Source: Arsenophonus sp. aPb (GTDB lineage: Bacteria; Pseudomonadota; Gammaproteobacteria; Enterobacterales; Enterobacteriaceae). Taken from it: DNA of 64,000 nucleotides. The stretch lies in NCBI RefSeq assembly GCF_029873475.1, contig NZ_CP123499.1, positions 1,984,001-2,048,000 on the forward strand, in the 5' to 3' direction. Below are positions 63,244-64,000 of the stretch, in pieces. The notes below the pieces were generated by a model. It ran no database searches, was not told where the DNA came from, and was given only the letters and a program-made list of their open reading frames with translations. Both the position numbers and the translations under genes were made by a program. Within the stretch, counting starts at the first letter, position 1. Each line of letters opens with the position of its first letter.

Positions 63244-64000
63244 ATGGAGAAAAAAGAAGGTCTTACTACCTCTGCAGGCTCACCCGTCGTTGATAATAAT
63301 AATGTTATCACCGCAGGCCCTCGAGGCCCGATGCTGTTACAAGATGTTTGGTTTTTAGAAAAATTGGCTCACTTTGACCGTGAAGTTATACCTGAACGCC
63401 GTATGCACGCTAAAGGCTCAGGTGCATTTGGTACTTTTACCGTTACCCATGATATTAGCCAATATACGCGGGCAAAAATCTTCTCTCAAATAGGTAAAGA
63501 AACCAAATTATTTATTCGTTTTTCTACCGTTGCTGGCGAACGGGGCGCTGCTGATGCAGAACGAGATATTCGGGGTTTTGCCTTAAAGTTTTACACCGAA
63601 GAGGGTAATTGGGATTTAGTGGGTAACAATACACCGGTTTTTTATTTACGTGATCCATTAAAATTTCCCGATCTTAACCATGTCGTAAAACGGGATCCGC
63701 GCACTAATTTACGTAACCCTGCTTATAAGTGGGATTTTTTCTCACATTTGCCTGAATCTCTTCATCAATTAACTATCGATATGAGTGACCGAGGTATCCC
63801 CAAATCTTACCGTCATATGCACGGTTTCGGTAGTCACACCTATAGTTTCATTAATGAAAAAAATGAGCGATTCTGGGTTAAGTTTCATTTCCGCTGCCAA
63901 CAAGGCATTGAAAATTTAATGGATGACGAAGCAGAAAGAATTGTCGGTAAAGATCGTGAAAGTTCACAGCGGGATCTATTTGATGCCATTAAAAACAAAA
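63244..64000 (+). CDS. katA: Catalase, KatA type, N-terminal part (continues beyond window)
   Basis: ATG 63244 with GGAG upstream opens a frame that reaches the window end (252 codons). It is a clade 3 small-subunit catalase, the KatA type of Proteus mirabilis. Present are the distal heme residues (H in RMHAKGSGAFG, about 54; N in LVGNNTPVF), the RFSTVAGERGAADAERDIRGFALKFY region and the YRHMHGFGSHTYSFIN motif. The heme-ligand Tyr is outside the window. E. coli has no KatA, so this supports a Proteus/Providencia/Arsenophonus relationship. Confidence 0.95.
   Translation, partial: MEKKEGLTTSAGSPVVDNNNVITAGPRGPMLLQDVWFLEKLAHFDREVIPERRMHAKGSGAFGTFTVTHDISQYTRAKIFSQIGKETKLFIRFSTVAGERGAADAERDIRGFALKFYTEEGNWDLVGNNTPVFYLRDPLKFPDLNHVVKRDPRTNLRNPAYKWDFFSHLPESLHQLTIDMSDRGIPKSYRHMHGFGSHTYSFINEKNERFWVKFHFRCQQGIENLMDDEAERIVGKDRESSQRDLFDAIKNK

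Overview
The window is a chromosomal segment of an AT-rich member of the Enterobacterales. It carries a complete temperate-phage genome inserted at a tRNA gene. The host genes (yejM, proL tRNA, rcsD-rcsB, rcsC, gyrA, ubiG, nrdA-nrdB-yfaE, tyrP, yfaZ and a KatA-type catalase) follow the Escherichia coli order closely, but the base composition is much more AT-rich. Long stretches without genes and a broken glycosyltransferase suggest a genome under relaxed selection. Morganellaceae fits best, and an Arsenophonus-like insect symbiont is my leading guess. That is inference from composition and gene content, not proof.

Layout. 1-720: the 3' end of yejM, then tRNA-Pro(GGG) and its terminator. 720-5667: a poorly conserved, very AT-rich island with a nonsense-interrupted glycosyltransferase, a two-gene unit (72-aa protein plus a 3-TM protein), a small exported protein and much non-coding DNA. 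5668-45790: a 40-kb prophage bounded by a 55-bp direct repeat that covers the 3' 50 nt of tRNA-Thr(TGT). 45741-45910: the intact tRNA-Thr and a tRNA-Ser(TGA). 46085-52444: the Rcs envelope-stress phosphorelay (rcsD, rcsB, and convergent rcsC). 52587-64000: gyrA, ubiG, the class Ia ribonucleotide reductase operon with a NrdR-box-like site, a methyltransferase, tyrP, yfaZ and the start of a catalase gene.

The prophage is a short-tailed phage. Its head genes resemble the Bordetella phage BPP-1 type (Bbp16-like cement, Bbp17-like capsid, Bbp19-like protein, PF12236-type portal) and its ejection proteins include T7 gp13- and gp14-like members. From right to left it reads: integrase, excisionase-like gene, small early genes, recT/recE recombination pair with a boxA-like leader, divergent cI/cro-like switch, O/P-type replication genes, half-size sliding clamp, a nuclease plus membrane-protein pair, terminase, head, tail and ejection genes, an accessory block, tail fibre, and a lysis cassette with nested Rz/Rz1. 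No transposase, CRISPR array or reverse transcriptase was seen.

The accessory cargo is the most interesting part. At 11805-13428 three overlapping genes encode an HNH nuclease, an unrecognised 214-aa protein and a minimal nucleotidyltransferase with an intact G-S/D-x-D/D active site: a candidate undescribed defence or conflict module. Beside it are a YafO-like toxin with a 39-aa putative antitoxin, an OspG/NleH-like kinase that would be a type III secretion effector, and tiny membrane proteins. A second candidate defence locus (PD-(D/E)XK nuclease plus a membrane protein) lies between terminase and replication genes. Four exact ATAAAC-N5-GTTTAT palindromes across the early region, a two-HTH repressor without a cleavage domain, a possible small RNA and a boxA leader suggest uncommon regulation.
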